The notes under the pieces: model-generated
Told to the model about the DNA's origin: nothing
The model's database searches: none
Seen by the model: only the letters and a program-made list of their open reading frames with translations
Shown: piece by piece, positions 53,281 through 61,600 of the stretch
Layout of the letters: each line of letters starts with the position of its first letter
Position numbering within the stretch: the stretch's first letter is position 1
Assembly: GCF_002140975.2 (NCBI RefSeq)
Contig: NZ_CP147247.1
Span: 1,736,001 to 1,800,000 of the forward strand
Direction: 5' to 3'
Length of the DNA stretch: 64,000 nt
From: Enterococcus sp. 9E7_DIV0242
GTDB taxonomy: Bacteria > Bacillota > Bacilli > Lactobacillales > Enterococcaceae
Program-made: the position numbers and the translations under genes

Positions 53281-54582
53281 CTACTGCCCATCTTCCAATA
53301 CAGGTAATTCTGTATGTTCAGTCAACTCTTTTGTTTCTTGTTTTTCCGGTAAAACAGTAACCATCACTTCATCGACACGATGTTCGTCCATCTTTTTGAT
53401 TTCCAGCTTTAGTCCCGGAACATCAAGCATTTCTCCAACAGTCGGTACATGGCTAAGCTTCGTCATAATATACCCACCAAGCGTAGTAGCATTGGTATCA
53501 TTCTCAAGTCCAAACAAGTCTTCAAGTACATCAAACTCCGCTGCACCTTGAATCAAATATTGACGTTCATTTAATTTTTGATAATCGGTTTGACGGTCAT
53601 CATGCTCATCCCAAATCTCACCAACTAGCTCTTCTACCACATCTTCCAAAGTAACAAGCCCTTCTGTCCCACCATATTCATCAACAACGATCGCCAAATG
53701 ACTTTGCTCCCGTTGAAATTTCTTCATCAGCTCAGAGATACGCATAGCTTCATGAATGAACAAGACTGGTTTAACAATGTCTACCAGTTCCATTTCTCCA
53801 ATCAGCACATCATAATAAAAATCCTTTTGATTTACAACACCAAGTACTTGATCGATCGTTTGGTCATAATAGGGCAAACGAGAAAGTCCACTTTCACGAA
53901 ACAGATCCGAAATTTCTTCTAGTGTTCGCTTGCTGCTGATCGAAACGATTTCAGGACGTGGTGTGTAAATATCTTGAACCTCCAAGTCATTGAACTCCAC
54001 AACATTCTTTATTAGAATCTCATCTTCTTCATCGATCGAGCCTTCCTGTACCGCCTCTTCTACCAAAGTCAACAACTCTTCTTCCGTGATCGAAGGTCCG
54101 CCATCTTTTTTAGGCATCAGCCAAACGAGCACTTTTTTCATGCCGGCAAAAAACAACGTCAATGGAGATAACACAACAATCAAAAGCTTCAATGGTCTGG
54201 CAAACATCAGTGCAAAATATTCTGGCGATTCCTTAGCAATCGTTTTGGGTGAAATCTCAGCAAAAATTAGTACAACAATCGTCATCACAACAGTAGAAAG
54301 AGTCACACCCATATTTCCAAAATAAGCTACGAACAACATAGTAGCTATAGAAGAGCTCGCAATATTTACAATATTATTCCCAATCAAAACCGCTGAAAGA
54401 AAACGGTCAAAATCATTTAGCAAATCTAGTGCAATTTTGGCACGTTTATCGCCGGCTTCTGCCAGCTTCATCATTCGAATTCTATTCAGCGAAGAATAAG
54501 CTGTCTCACTGGAAGAGAAGAATGCCGAAAGTAAAATCAATATCATCAACACAGGCAACATTATGCCTATCTGGGGGTCCAT
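53281..54582 (-). CDS. HlyC/CorC (CNNM-type) membrane protein with CBS pair
   Basis: A 433-residue protein. An N-terminal DUF21/CNNM membrane domain with about four helices includes SAFFSSSETAYSSLNR and LIFAEISPKTIAKE. Two CBS domains follow (~205-330, with YTPRPEIVSI and VVDEYGGTEGLVTLEDVVEE), then the C-terminal CorC_HlyC domain. Members affect Mg2+/Co2+ handling, probably as Na+-coupled Mg2+ exporters. The acidic C-terminal tail is variable. Confidence 0.93.
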   Translation of the reverse strand: MDPQIGIMLPVLMILILLSAFFSSSETAYSSLNRIRMMKLAEAGDKRAKIALDLLNDFDRFLSAVLIGNNIVNIASSSIATMLFVAYFGNMGVTLSTVVMTIVVLIFAEISPKTIAKESPEYFALMFARPLKLLIVVLSPLTLFFAGMKKVLVWLMPKKDGGPSITEEELLTLVEEAVQEGSIDEEDEILIKNVVEFNDLEVQDIYTPRPEIVSISSKRTLEEISDLFRESGLSRLPYYDQTIDQVLGVVNQKDFYYDVLIGEMELVDIVKPVLFIHEAMRISELMKKFQREQSHLAIVVDEYGGTEGLVTLEDVVEELVGEIWDEHDDRQTDYQKLNERQYLIQGAAEFDVLEDLFGLENDTNATTLGGYIMTKLSHVPTVGEMLDVPGLKLEIKKMDEHRVDEVMVTVLPEKQETKELTEHTELPVLEDGQ

Positions 54583-54702
54583 AAAATGTCATCATCCTTT
54601 TTTTCTTTTCTACCATTATAACGGAGTGAATGGTTGTTCGTCTATATGATTCTTAATAATCCATGAGAGTACTATTTCAATCATCCACGAAAGGACGCAC
54701 CC

Positions 54703-54755
54703 AAAAAAGAGATGAGATAGTTCGCTCCTTCACTCAGACTACCTCATCCCCTCTA
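54703..54755 (-). terminator. Terminator after the LURP-one-like gene
   Basis: The minus-strand arms GGGATGAGGTAG and CTATCTCATCTC pair with a few wobbles, followed by TTTTTT. Confidence 0.65.
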
Positions 54756-54786
54756 TTTTTCATTATCCAGTTACAAAATACCTATT

Positions 54787-55290
54787 CTATCTTTTCGTAT
54801 AATAAATGCGATCCAACGCGATAGTTGTCAGTAAAAAAACTCTATGGTCATGGGCATCATCAATCTCAATATGATACTCATCTCCACCCATAGTCAGTTT
54901 TCGCTTATCAATGTCGCAAAGAATCTCTCCATTGAGTGTAAACTGATGGCTACCGGTTGCTCCATAACCCAGTTGCACTGCACCTAAAGGAGAATCAATA
55001 GTAAAATTATAACTAAAAATATTTAATGATCGTGCGATCGAGATAGCCTTTTGTTCTCCTACGCTGATATGGTATTTCTTGAAATTGTATCTCAAAAATG
55101 ACCCAAGTACACTGAACAGATTCATATCTGTCCCACATTTTGCTACAGTCTTGCCTTCTAAATCAGTAATCTCGAAATTTTCACGTCCTAGAAAACTTCC
55201 TTTTACTTTATACACGGCATTGCCCGCCCCATCCAAAATCTCATATGTCGGTTTTAAAGCAACCAATTTCTGTTTCACTATATATTTCAT
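54787..55290 (-). CDS. LURP-one-related protein
   Basis: A 167-residue tubby-like (LURP-one / scramblase-related) protein. It has typical repeated beta segments such as YEILDGAGNAVYKVKGSFLG and LEGKTVAK. It is a second member of the family also seen at 38050-38571. Function in bacteria is unknown. Confidence 0.75.
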   Translation of the reverse strand: MKYIVKQKLVALKPTYEILDGAGNAVYKVKGSFLGRENFEITDLEGKTVAKCGTDMNLFSVLGSFLRYNFKKYHISVGEQKAISIARSLNIFSYNFTIDSPLGAVQLGYGATGSHQFTLNGEILCDIDKRKLTMGGDEYHIEIDDAHDHRVFLLTTIALDRIYYTKR

Positions 55291-55375
55291 TTTAGTAACT
55301 CCATTTCTTTTTTCACAATCTACTTACGTCTTAGATTCTATCTTTTTCTTAAGAATATACTTCAGCCTATTTCAC

Positions 55376-55819
55376 TTAAAATGTACGAAGCAGCACTTTT
55401 TCACCAACGATATAGATCGATAGTTCTTCTCCAGCCACGTTATACTCCAATAACTCCATGCCTTCACTTGCAGAGTCTAGCATATCATTCAAAGCTTCTT
55501 GCATCTTTTCTTCCGTGCCTCCAAAAAAATGAACAAGCTGCTGTTGCTGTGCCTCATCGGTCATCTCGGTTTGAATCGCTGTCATATCTGTTGTCAACCG
55601 TTGGATAACCTCCGTATTATCTGAAACCGTTGCTTCCGGCTCGCCGTATGTTTTAATCAGCTGATCCTTTGTAAGGCCTATCTGAATATCATCAAAATCA
55701 GCTTGTTTCTTCTCTGTTTTTGCCGCTTGATCTGTTTTATCCGCAGCCGAACCGCAGCCCGCAAACATAATCGTTACCATACTTACTAAAATCCCTATAT
55801 AAATCAATTTCTTTTTCAT
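55376..55819 (-). CDS. Small lipoprotein, SmpA/BamE-like fold
   Basis: A 147-residue lipoprotein. The signal peptide ends in the lipobox MFAGCG (Cys near residue 22), followed by a Lys/Ala linker. A domain then opens with DDIQIGLTKDQLIKTYGEPEA, the turn typical of SmpA/BamE-like lipoproteins. The start at 55819 follows AAGGAG; the longer frame to 55852 is unsupported. Confidence 0.75.
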   Translation of the reverse strand: MKKKLIYIGILVSMVTIMFAGCGSAADKTDQAAKTEKKQADFDDIQIGLTKDQLIKTYGEPEATVSDNTEVIQRLTTDMTAIQTEMTDEAQQQQLVHFFGGTEEKMQEALNDMLDSASEGMELLEYNVAGEELSIYIVGEKVLLRTF

Positions 55820-55957
55820 TTTATTTCTCCTTATCGTCAACGATTTTTTCATTACTCTTCTAGAGTACTTTGATTTACTTTATCGCCCGTCGGGGCACTC
55901 TAGCTTATTTTCTTTTTTGAGGTGCATTTTCATGACAGCTGATACTAGAGAAAGTAG

Positions 55958-56883
55958 CTACTCTGCCTCCGATAAACTTAGTTCCTGTCTACTCAATAAA
56001 TTGTATTCATCATCATAGACTGTGATATTTACTGGCATCTTTTCTTCTATCAGATGTAGTGCTGCATAATATAATAGCTCAGTATCAGGTTCCAACGCCT
56101 CGTCTTTTAGTGCCATAGGATCAAGCTTGTCACTCTGATCAGCTAAAATCGTGTGTGACAGCTGCTCTTTCCCTTGGGTAAAGAAAAAAAAGTCCTGATT
56201 GGGGAAATCGCCGTACTATTCTTTTTATTTTTAAATGTATAATAAATAATTAGGGTTTTGTTATCAAAGGAATCAGGTACTACTACCCTATCTGTGATTG
56301 TTATTCTATAGTCCATTGTTTCAATTGTTCCTTCTGTAATAGGCGGGATCGTGTGTGTTCGTTTTTTTATGTCCGTCCCATCAATGTCCAGAACATTTAT
56401 TCGTTCATTTTCATGAATCGCATAAAGATAGCCGACCGGTTTTCCAGAAATAGACAGAATATCGCCATCCTTTGGCCACGCTTCTTTTTCAATCAGCGAT
56501 ACATTCAAGTACAGAGGTTTTTTTTGATTTCTCAATAAATAAACAGAAATATACCATTCACCATCTAATGTTTCTTCTGGAGAATCTATTTTCATAGGGG
56601 ATCCCTTCATTTGAGCAACAAAAGAAATCTCTTGCTCGAACATCCCTGATTGCGTGATCAGCTGTGGATTATTAACATACGTATACAGGTTGCTATATAG
56701 TTCATTATTCATTTGAAACTCGGATTCCTTTTGGTCGCTATCCAAAATAGTTTGAGTACTCTTAGCTACCGAATCATTAGTAGTAATATCTCGCAAATCA
56801 GATTGACGAAACAAAAAACAACTATTCACTATCATTCCAAGGATAAAAATAAACACTAATCCCAACAAATACTTTTTACTCAA
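55958..56883 (-). pseudogene. Membrane-anchored DUF5067-like protein, frameshifted at a T8 run
   Basis: The frame starting at 56883 has an N-terminal signal or anchor helix (~4-22) and runs 246 residues to a stop at 56143. At the T8 run in the coding strand (plus-strand A8 at 56184-56191) one extra T would move translation into a frame that stays open for a further ~70 codons. That frame ends ...RQELSLSEAE at 55958. The C-terminal half (MDYRITITDRVVVP ... IIYYTFKNKK) resembles DUF5067/DUF4352 beta domains. Either a real frameshift, a slippery phase-variable tract, or a homopolymer sequencing error. Confidence 0.75.
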
Positions 56884-56945
56884 GTAATACCTCCTAAAGT
56901 TGAACGTGTTGTGAAGTTCAATTTGTGCGCGCTCACATTTTATAC

Positions 56946-56958
56946 CTACAACATGTAG
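56946..56958. promoter_or_regulatory. Candidate BlaI/CopY-type operator
   Basis: CTACAACATGTAG contains TACA and TGTA half-sites three bases apart, the dyad bound by BlaI/MecI/CopY repressors. It sits between the blaI-like gene and the divergent frameshifted gene, so it could control both. Confidence 0.55.
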
Positions 56959-57067
56959 TTATACTAGCATACGTTATTATAAAGTGTCAATATTCATGTT
57001 ATAATTAATTGGCTGAAATTTTTTATTTTCAAAAAAATACAACTATCAAACTATAAGGAGACTGAAG

Positions 57068-57448
57068 ATGGCTTCATTGATATCTGATTCAGAATTGGAG
57101 ATACTACGGATTATCTGGGCGCATAATCAACAGATGATGTTCTCTGAAATCGTTGATGAGCTTCATAAAAAGGAATTTACCTGGAAAAATAATACGATTT
57201 TGACTTTCCTGTCACGTTTGACGGAAAAAAATATGTTGAGGGTTCAAAAAAAAGGACGAAAAAACGAGTATATCGCTCTTTTGACAGAGCAAGAATACCT
57301 CAAACTGGAAACAAAGGAATTTGTTGGAAAGGTTTATGAGGGCGAGGTCAAGGGATTGATTGCTACATTGGTTGAAAATGAATTAATTTCCAACGATGAA
57401 ATGCAGGAACTAAAAGATTATTGGGAGAAGCATGCGAATGACGATTGA
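57068..57448 (+). CDS. BlaI/MecI/CopY-family repressor
   Basis: A 126-residue winged-helix repressor (SDSELEILRIIWAHNQQMMFSEIVDEL, then NNTILTFLSRLTEKNMLRV). The C-terminal helix pair gives the dimer. The family is inactivated by cleavage from the membrane peptidase encoded next. AAGGAG precedes the ATG. It overlaps the M56 gene. Confidence 0.92.
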   Translation: MASLISDSELEILRIIWAHNQQMMFSEIVDELHKKEFTWKNNTILTFLSRLTEKNMLRVQKKGRKNEYIALLTEQEYLKLETKEFVGKVYEGEVKGLIATLVENELISNDEMQELKDYWEKHANDD

Positions 57449-58544
57449 GCAATTTCTTAATTTATTGTTTTCGCTTAGTTTATCTGGCTCTATCATTTTT
57501 TGTGTATGGAAGGCGTTCAGTTGCCTTTTTCAAAAGCTATTTACAAAGCGTGTTCACTACTACCTGTTGTTAATCGTACTTCTCCGCTTCCTACTTCCAA
57601 TAACTGCAGAATACAGCTTAATCAGTACACTGTATCCTGCGATAGAGTCTACCTCTTTCTATGAAATGATTTTTGGTATAGGAAATAGCGCATCTCCTAT
57701 CATTGTAGGGGAAAATGTTGTGATCGGGGATAATGTCGTAATGGGAAGTGTTCGTACACCAATTGACCGCTATATATTCTATTTCTGGTTGATTGTCGCT
57801 TTTTTCCTTATAGTGCAAAAAATAACAAAATACCAAAGCTTTATAAAGTATATCAAAGCCGATTGGACACCTGTCGACGACCCTGAAATTCTGGATATCC
57901 TAAGTACGATTTGTGAGGAGAAAAAAATCACTCGTCCTATCGAGCTTTACACGACCTCATTGATTTCTTCACCACTACTGCTTGGTGTAGCCAAAAGCAG
58001 CATCGTTCTACCACATGTGAATCTGACAAGTAGGCAATTGTCTCACATCCTTTCACATGAATTGACGCACTATAAAAGCAAGGATCTTTTGTATAAATGG
58101 CTGATGCAACTCATTCTCTGCCTTCATTGGTTCAATCCGTTGATCTATTTTATCAACAGAACACTCAATCGCGAATGTGAATATGCTTGTGACGAGGCAT
58201 CTACACGCTTTATGACAAAGGAAGAGCGGTATCAGTATGGCATGACCTTGATAGAAATGACCAAGCATTCTGGGACTTACAAGGAGAAAACCGCCGCGAT
58301 TACCTTATATGAAAATGTTAATGAAATACAAACTAGGCTGAAGGTGATGCTTGACTCACAAAAACTGAGAACACAGAGCAGTCTATTGGTCGCCTTAGCC
58401 ACAATACTTCTGATTGGCTGCTCTCTTTTTACAGGTGCTTATGATGTTTTTCCAAGAAAGCAAGCAGAGTCGTATCCAAACAGCTCACAAGAAACACCGT
58501 CATCTTCTCAAAAAACACCTGGAAGACAATTTTATTACAAGTAA
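57432..58544 (+). CDS. BlaR1/MecR1-like M56 membrane metallopeptidase
   Basis: A 370-residue M56 peptidase. Transmembrane helices lie near residues 7-27, 43-62, 113-130 and 318-340. The zinc motif HELTH is at 209-213 with the downstream glutamate in NRECEYACDE. There is no penicillin-binding sensor domain after the last helix, only a short Ser/Gln/Pro tail, so the signal is unlikely to be a beta-lactam bound outside. It should cleave or trigger cleavage of the BlaI-like partner. ATG at 57432 or 57438. Confidence 0.9.
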   Translation: MRMTIEQFLNLLFSLSLSGSIIFCVWKAFSCLFQKLFTKRVHYYLLLIVLLRFLLPITAEYSLISTLYPAIESTSFYEMIFGIGNSASPIIVGENVVIGDNVVMGSVRTPIDRYIFYFWLIVAFFLIVQKITKYQSFIKYIKADWTPVDDPEILDILSTICEEKKITRPIELYTTSLISSPLLLGVAKSSIVLPHVNLTSRQLSHILSHELTHYKSKDLLYKWLMQLILCLHWFNPLIYFINRTLNRECEYACDEASTRFMTKEERYQYGMTLIEMTKHSGTYKEKTAAITLYENVNEIQTRLKVMLDSQKLRTQSSLLVALATILLIGCSLFTGAYDVFPRKQAESYPNSSQETPSSSQKTPGRQFYYK

Positions 58545-58607
58545 AATGACAAATGAAGCTCAGTGGACTAAGTTTTCTTAATCCGTGGAAGAAAGGTTTA
58601 TCACATT

Positions 58608-59136
58608 ATGGAATATTCTTATGAAATAACTTTGGATGATATGATGGTTTATCAGGAACAGCTCTTTTTATCAGAGTGTGTCCCCTCTATAAAAGATTCA
58701 GTGAAACGTTGGGAAAGATTGGTTTTCTTATTATTGCTCATTGCTATGCCACTGGTCTTATATTTGATTCTTAACAACTTACTTATTTCAGGAGTGGGAT
58801 TAGTCATTGGCGGGATTATATCTGCAGCCTTTAAAAGCAAATCAACTATCTATTTTTGGCAAAATTATCAATCAAAAGCGAGGAAAGACCTGCTCGTGAC
58901 CTATTTTAACAATGATGAAAAAGCAACGATTCCTTATACATTAACTGTTTCTTCAGATAAACTAGAAATTCGTTCAACTTTTGCAAAAAAAAGAATTTCT
59001 ACAGGATGAAGTTACTTTTAAAAAGATCACAGACAGCTACGTTTTTTTCTATACGAAAAAGCATGATGCTTCCTATATTCCATTAGGCAAATTATTCTCT
59101 GGGAAAAAGGAGATTCTTTCCTGGTTTTCTTACTAA
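58608..59136 (+). pseudogene. YcxB-like membrane protein, frameshifted at an A8 run
   Basis: The first frame (to 59009) carries two adjacent transmembrane helices (VFLLLLIAMPLVLYLIL, LLISGVGLVIGGIISAAF) and stops early. At the A8 tract 58985-58992, removing one A continues the protein as AKKEFLQDEVTFKKITDSYV ... and on to ILSWFSY, stopping at 59136. That gives the ~175 residues and C-terminal YcxB-like domain expected. Its upstream neighbour, two genes away, is broken in the same manner. Confidence 0.75.
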
Positions 59137-59240
59137 TCACAACAAATAAGCTGTTTGAGTAAATGTACGTGACATACCCCACATTTATTCAAACAGCTAT
59201 TTTTTCTCAGGTTTCTAAACGTTTACCTCAGGTTTCTCTG

Positions 59241-59597
59241 CTATTTGGTCAACCAAAAGCTTTCATCCAACAGACTGAACACTATTTCTTTTTCAAGCTG
59301 ACCATCCAATCGGACAGTTATCCAATGCTCTTTGTTCATGTGATATGCTGGAAAAAAATCATTTGATTGCGAAAGAATTTCAGCCATCTCCAAGTCTACT
59401 TTAACATTAACAACCTCCATCAGCTCATTTCCAGCTAAACCCACTTTATTTCTTGGCAGCTTCATTATCAGCGCATACCATTTCTTATTATAGTTATGAC
59501 GAAGAACTGTATACTCCGGCTGCTTTTTGAAAGGATGATCTGGTATTGTTCCATAGGTTTCCTGTACATAATCCAGTACTTCTTTTATTGAGATGAT
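59241..59597 (-). CDS. MmcQ/YjbR-family DNA-binding protein with apparent ATC start
   Basis: A 118-residue MmcQ/YjbR-like protein (cyaY-like fold). The family features YVQETYGTIPDHPFKK, WYALIM and WITVRLDG are all present. No ATG, GTG or TTG lies between the upstream in-frame stop and the first methionine at about residue 43. The family's conserved N-terminus would start at ATC (59597), 7 bp after GGAGGAGG. It is either a rare non-AUG start, a mutated start, or an error. Confidence 0.75.
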   Translation of the reverse strand: MISIKEVLDYVQETYGTIPDHPFKKQPEYTVLRHNYNKKWYALIMKLPRNKVGLAGNELMEVVNVKVDLEMAEILSQSNDFFPAYHMNKEHWITVRLDGQLEKEIVFSLLDESFWLTK

Positions 59598-59689
59598 TGC
59601 AGTTCCTCCTCCCTATTTTAGATGTATCCATTCTACCAAATAGAGAGTTGGTAAAACAGAATAAACTGTCGACTATGTAAGAGCACAGC

Positions 59690-59715
59690 AAAAAAGAGAA
59701 CTCTCCTCTTATAAT
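59690..59715 (-). terminator. Terminator after rplT
   Basis: The minus strand reads AGAGGAGAGTTCTCTTTTTT, a short GAGA-type hairpin followed by a T run, about 25 bp after the rplT stop. Confidence 0.6.
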
Positions 59716-59741
59716 GAGTAGAATCCCCTTTTATTTTCGTA

Positions 59742-60101
59742 TTATTTAGCTAAAGCGTCTTTCGCTTGGTCAGCCAAAGTTGTGAACGCAGCTGCATCAT
59801 TTACAGCTAAGTCAGCAAGCATTTTACGGTTAATATCAATTTCAGCCAATTTCAAACCGTGCATTAATTTAGAGTAGCTCAGGTTGTTCATACGAGCTGC
59901 CGCGTTGATACGTGCAATCCATAATTTACGGAAATCACGTTTCTTTTGACGACGATCTCTGTATGCGTAGCTGTAAGATTTCATTACTTGTTCTTGAGCT
60001 GTTCTAAATAAAGTATGTTTTGATCCATAGTAGCCTTTCGCTAACTTAAGGATTTTTTTACGACGTTTACGGGTTACTGTTCCACCTTTAACACGTGCCA
60101 T
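59742..60101 (-). CDS. rplT: Ribosomal protein bL20
   Basis: A 119-residue bL20, full length, starting [16 protein letters not shown] with [14 protein letters not shown]. It is essential for 50S assembly and in Firmicutes represses its own operon by binding the leader RNA. Last gene of infC-rpmI-rplT. Confidence 0.98.
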   Translation of the reverse strand: MARVKGGTVTRKRRKKILKLAKGYYGSKHTLFRTAQEQVMKSYSYAYRDRRQKKRDFRKLWIARINAAARMNNLSYSKLMHGLKLAEIDINRKMLADLAVNDAAAFTTLADQAKDALAK

Positions 60102-60186
60102 GTTGAATTCCTCCTAAATATCTATCATTTCTTTGGATTTTTTATTTTTTTCGTTACAAGAGTTGTTCAGCTATAATTAGCTAAAA

Positions 60187-60387
60187 TCATTTCATTCCTG
60201 CTAATTGCTGACGAATACGTTTGAAATCGCCTGCTGATACCATTCTTGCTTTACGTAATTGACGACGTTGTTTTTTAGTTTTACCATGGAAACGGTGACT
60301 TGTAAACGCACGGAATCTTTTTAAACCGCCTTTACCAGTACGCTTGAAGCGTTTTGCTGATCCGCGGTGTGTTTTTTGTTTTGGCAT
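60187..60387 (-). CDS. rpmI: Ribosomal protein bL35
   Basis: A 66-residue bL35 ([20 protein letters not shown]), full length, in the usual place between infC and rplT. Confidence 0.98.
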   Translation of the reverse strand: MPKQKTHRGSAKRFKRTGKGGLKRFRAFTSHRFHGKTKKQRRQLRKARMVSAGDFKRIRQQLAGMK

Positions 60388-60448
60388 GACTAATTTTCCT
60401 CCTCAAAATCTTTTGTTCTGACGAACAGGTCCATTGATATTTCTCAAA

Positions 60449-60970
60449 CTACTTGTCGATTTTCGGTGCCAGCGTTAGAAACATGCTGCGTCCGTCCATT
60501 TTCGCTTTCTGTTCCACTGTAGCAATATCTGCTGTTTCTTCAGCTAAGCGATCAAGAACTTTCTGACCAATTTCTTTGTGGGTAATGGCACGGCCTTTGA
60601 AACGGATCGAAGCTTTCACTTTGTCACCTTTTTCCAAGAATTTACGTGCATTACGAAGTTTTGTGTTAAAGTCGTTGACATCAATTGTCGGACTCAAACG
60701 AACTTCTTTTACGCTGATTACTTTTTGTTTTTTACGAGCTTCACGCTCTTTTTTCTGCTGTTCAAAACGGAACTTTCCATAATCCATTATCCGTGCCACA
60801 GGTGGTTTTGCGCCTGGAGCAACAAGGACTAAGTCTAGGTTTGCAGTTTCAGCAATTTGCAAAGCTTCCACTTTCGTCTTAACACCTAGTTGTTCACCAT
60901 CTTGCCCGATCAAACGTAACTCACGCGCACGAATCCCGTCGTTCACCATCATATCCTTTGCTATGGTCAT
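60449..60970 (-). CDS. infC: Translation initiation factor IF-3
   Basis: A 173-residue IF-3. The N-domain holds [19 protein letters not shown], then the linker, and the C-domain has the RNA-binding [14 protein letters not shown]. It starts at ATG with GGAGGTG, unlike the AUU start of the enterobacterial gene. First gene of the L20-controlled operon. Confidence 0.97.
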   Translation of the reverse strand: MTIAKDMMVNDGIRARELRLIGQDGEQLGVKTKVEALQIAETANLDLVLVAPGAKPPVARIMDYGKFRFEQQKKEREARKKQKVISVKEVRLSPTIDVNDFNTKLRNARKFLEKGDKVKASIRFKGRAITHKEIGQKVLDRLAEETADIATVEQKAKMDGRSMFLTLAPKIDK

Positions 60971-61043
60971 TCACCTCCAAGTTTTTTAGAGAACATCCAA
61001 CAGAATGCGTTATTCTTTTCCTTGTGTTTCAGTGACAAGGCAT

Positions 61044-61178
61044 AAAAAAAGCCGGTTCCATTCAGAACCCGCGTAAATTCATACTCATATCTTACCGATA
61101 CAAGGAATCCTCTTATCCAGCCCAGTGATATACTCAACTAAGGCGAGAAGCGGGTGCTTCTGCTTTTATTTCTCAACT
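61044..61178 (-). ncRNA. L20 leader of the infC operon with attenuator
   Basis: Between the promoter and infC the minus strand holds AGAAGCACCCGCTTCT-like pairing. An attenuator hairpin GCGGGTTC/GGAACCGGC with seven T follows at 61044-61072, and an anti-structure can form through the shared GCGGGT. This is the layout of the Firmicutes L20 leader, where excess L20 promotes early termination. Confidence 0.85.
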
Positions 61179-61183
61179 AGAAC

Positions 61184-61212
61184 AGTATAAACGATATTTT
61201 ATTTATTGTCAA
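61184..61212 (-). promoter_or_regulatory. infC operon promoter
   Basis: TTGACA, 17 bp, TATACT on the minus strand, just upstream of the L20 leader. Near-perfect sigma-A promoter. Confidence 0.85.
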
Positions 61213-61461
61213 TACTGTTTTTTTCTCTTTTATTGTATCCGTTAATTCGGTTGAAGTTCTTGCATCTCGTACTGAAATGACTAAACAGTGTGGAAAAAGA
61301 TATTCAAATCCCGTGCTCTATCTACACCTTAAACCGAATAAACGGTGGGTAAGAAGCAACTCCTTCGACAATAAGCTGAAATTCAGCAAAAATCTATGGA
61401 TCGATTTTCGTAAATTTTCTCTTATTGTTTGAAGCTTAACGCTTCTGACCCAACCTCTATA
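61213..61461. other. Stretch between the infC promoter and the guide RNA
   Basis: No ORF with a ribosome site is seen on either strand. The part nearest the guide (61,430-61,461, AGCGTTAAGCTTC-type dyad on the minus strand) could end the guide transcript. The rest shows nothing recognisable. Confidence 0.35.
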
Positions 61462-61600
61462 GTATCCTTTATTAATAATTAGTGAACTGCCTTCCAACCA
61501 AGTCGGAGAGCTTCTTAGAAACAGATAATCTATTATCTTATATCCCCTAAGCTAACCCTGTAGTCCCTACAGTTTTTCATACTTATTGATTCAATCCTTG
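61462..61600 (-). ncRNA. TldR guide RNA: omega-RNA-like scaffold and guide
   Basis: Immediately 3' of the TnpB-like gene and overlapping its end, the minus strand folds as a TnpB-type guide RNA scaffold. Hairpins are CTGTAG-GGA-CTACAG (61558-61572), AGATAAT-AG-ATTATCT (61523-61538) and CCGAC-TTG-GTTGG near 61494-61506. The GCTTAG...CTAAG closing pair brackets the second. The scaffold ends GGCAGTTCAC at 61482, as in IS605-family right ends. The guide then begins at 61481: TAATTATTAATAAAGG, continuing GATA if 20 nt. The 5' end is approximate. Confidence 0.8.
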
